From Epiperipatus broadwayi (Eukaryota; Onychophora; Udeonychophora; Euonychophora; Peripatidae), in contig JAQFVV010006203.1 of NCBI GenBank assembly GCA_028023455.1, positions 7,904,821 to 7,968,820 of the forward strand: 64,000 nucleotides of DNA, given 5' to 3'. Positions within the stretch are counted from its first letter, which is position 1; every line of letters starts with the position of its first letter. Below, in pieces: positions 61,821 to 64,000 of the stretch. The notes under the pieces were generated by a model. That model did not search any database. It was not told where the DNA came from and worked only from the letters and a program-made list of their open reading frames with translations. The translations under genes were made by a program, and so were the position numbers.

Positions 61821-64000
61821 CATTATTATCATCATTATTATTATTATTATTATTATTACAAATTGAAATACTTTTTTAAACTAGTTCTATAAAAGACCTA
61901 AAATAAAAAATCTAAATATTCTATATTATTTTTGAGATAAAAGTATCCAAGCCGACTTGGATTATAACTATGTATCAAAAAGGATGCAGGGCACAGAAAA
62001 ATCGTGTGATTTTTATAGAAAAATAAATAAAAAAAACCCACTATCTCTATATAAAAAATATTTACTTGGAATTTAATTGGTGTGCAATTTATTAAAAACT
62101 AATTATATTAGTAATTAAAAATGAGGCAGAAGAGATAACATCGGAATAAAGTACCGTCACATGTTTTCTGCAAAATGTAAAACAAATTACAAAAATACAC
62201 AATGACAAAATTCAATAAAAAAGCCAAACAATGTTTATAAAAGTAAATGCTCTATAGAAGAAATCGTAAAAAAAAACAAGCGTGTATGAAACCAATATCT
62301 GATTAGATTCTATCTTCAATTTACCAAATCTGTTTGAACTAGAAAAGAAGTAACATCAACAAAATTAAAAAAACTTTGCCCATAGTATTTTGGTAGAGTG
62401 ACAAAATGGCAAATTTTGGATATCAAAGCCCAGGTATTATCACCCAGTTCTGTCACTTCCATTACTTGAAAATTCTGAATAATTACCCAATTGATTTATT
62501 TACCAAAGAGCTTAAGACACATCTGTTTATAAGATATCAGTAACAAAATTTTGAATAGAATTCTGTTGAAAAAGCTATACCCATTAATAAATATAAATTA
62601 TTAACAGTTCATAATACCATAAAAGAAAAAGAGCACTACACACTGCATTAACAGTTCTGTGGCAAAGAAATTAAATTAATAGAGTATTATGTGATATAAA
62701 TAAAGTTAGCATATTATCTCTTAAATCAATTTATCAGAAGCTATCTATTTCAAATAATGCCTATATATAATATAATAGGTTTTTGTTGTCTCATTTTTTA
62801 AATGGAGGGAAGTATAGTGGTCACATAGCATAGCAAGCATGTTCTGAATTGTTAAAGATCATTTAAAGTTCTTTTAGATTTAAAATATTATTATTATTAA
62901 GAACTTTATGCATGTATGTGTGTGCAGAGATGAAATTTATAAAAGCATCTTACTTTGATAAATAAAACATTATTTATTAAAATGAATTTTAATAAATAAC
63001 TTCAATCCATGTAAAATGGCTTAAATTAAAAAAAAGAAATGAAATAAGTATATATTTTTTGTTTGGTTTCAAGAAAATTTAATTCAATTAGATTTACTAA
63101 TAATAACAATAACAACAAAAAGAGAATCTATTAATAGTAATTAAAAGATAAAAAGTCTCCAATTTATTCTGAGTTTATTAACTGAATGATTGTATACTTG
63201 TAATTAAAAAAAATAAGAGAATTGATAGGAGAACAAAAAGAAAGAGGTGACATTTTTTTGATTAATTGGATCTAGACTGGAGAGTTTAGCAGTATAAACT
63301 ATTTAGCTTTGCTGAACTCTTAACATGGTTAAAAAATTATTTCATGGTTTACTGTAGTTTATGAAGCAATCATCATCCTTGCCAGAAATATAGAATCCAA
63401 TGATCATTTGTTGGTACAGTCAGAGAATATGCATTGCTTATTACTAAAGTGTATTAACTCATCATAAATTATGTAAATTTCTTTTCTGAGCTCAAACTTC
63501 AAAGCCCAATTCAAGGATTAACTAAAAAACACTGAAGAACAATAAATGCTTCTATTTTATCTTAAAAAACAGAACATTTAAAAGGAAAATAGTTGATAGA
63601 AAAACATCACAATTTTCTTGTCATTCTGATCAGTAATGGAAGTACTAAAAACAAAAAAAAGACCACGTTAAGAATATTTTTTTTGAAACTTTAAAAAAAC
63701 AATATATTGAATGGCATTTAGTCAATACAATCTGATTTTTTATTGGAATTTATTTTATAAATATTAGTTACTAAGTTGTTGTTATTCATTTATTTTTTGT
63801 AGGCTTAACTGTATGAATGCATTTTAAAGTAATTAGTTTTAACTTGGTGCTTAGGCATGTATATATGTGAGTTAATTTTAATTGATGGAATATATGATTG
63901 CTACTTTTAAAAATTCAAGTTATCAGTGCCATTTTATTTAGCAACTTTCATTTTCAAATGGTCATTTTAATACTTATGAGTTAAGAGAAAAAAAAAATTT
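59745..64000. other. Intergenic, nothing recognised except a microsatellite
   Basis: AT-rich to the end of the window. I see no exon, RNA gene or named transposon. The only clear structure is the ATT array at 61748-61858. Confidence 0.55.
61748..61858 (+). repeat. Interrupted (ATT)n microsatellite
   Basis: TTA/ATT units over about 110 bp with a few GTT, ATC and ATTATC interruptions. Confidence 0.95.

Overview
This window is nuclear DNA from an animal, very A+T-rich (about three quarters by eye) and gene-poor, with long homopolymer runs and ATT microsatellites. Two things show it is a metazoan: a spliced Microprocessor gene (DGCR8/Pasha) and a single-exon rhodopsin-class GPCR. The repeat complement (RTE LINEs, a Penelope-like element, piggyBac, hAT, pogo/Tigger-like elements, tRNA-derived sequences) fits an invertebrate. 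I cannot fix the phylum from sequence alone.

Left third (about 1-23,000), minus strand: the 5' part of a DGCR8/Pasha gene. Three coding exons can be placed with consistent phases. Exon A (21275-21971) has the start codon and the proline-rich and acidic N-terminus. Exon B (12783-12925) is the WW-like segment and exon C (2540-2670) is the Pro-Cys segment of the haem-binding region. The introns are about 8.3 and 10.1 kb. The rest (C-terminal part of the Rhed, dsRNA-binding domains, C-terminal tail) must lie off the left edge. A possible non-coding first exon ends near 22532. The introns hold a decayed piggyBac transposase, two foldback or hairpin repeats, a decayed LINE 3' end in a G+C-rich island, a pogo/Tigger-like element and a short hAT element with an exact 8-bp target duplication.

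Middle (about 23,000-47,500): no convincing gene. It holds tandem duplications, a 1.18-kb composite inverted-repeat element with an 11-bp or longer target duplication (29501-30683), a 2-kb element with 70-bp terminal inverted repeats (38329-40297), a possible gag remnant and a second pogo/Tigger-like element (45492-47153).

47,500-56,700 is a repeat cluster: a nearly full-length but dead RTE LINE, a foldback element, a second RTE fragment, a LINE of another clade on the other strand, a tRNA-like SINE remnant, a long ATT array, a Penelope-like 3' end with a hammerhead-like motif, an inverted repeat and a second tRNA-Leu-like sequence.

Right end: the GPCR gene (58788-59744), then about 4 kb of AT-rich sequence in which I recognise nothing but an ATT microsatellite. 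The two genes show no sign of a functional link. I found no CRISPR array, operon or prokaryote-type system.
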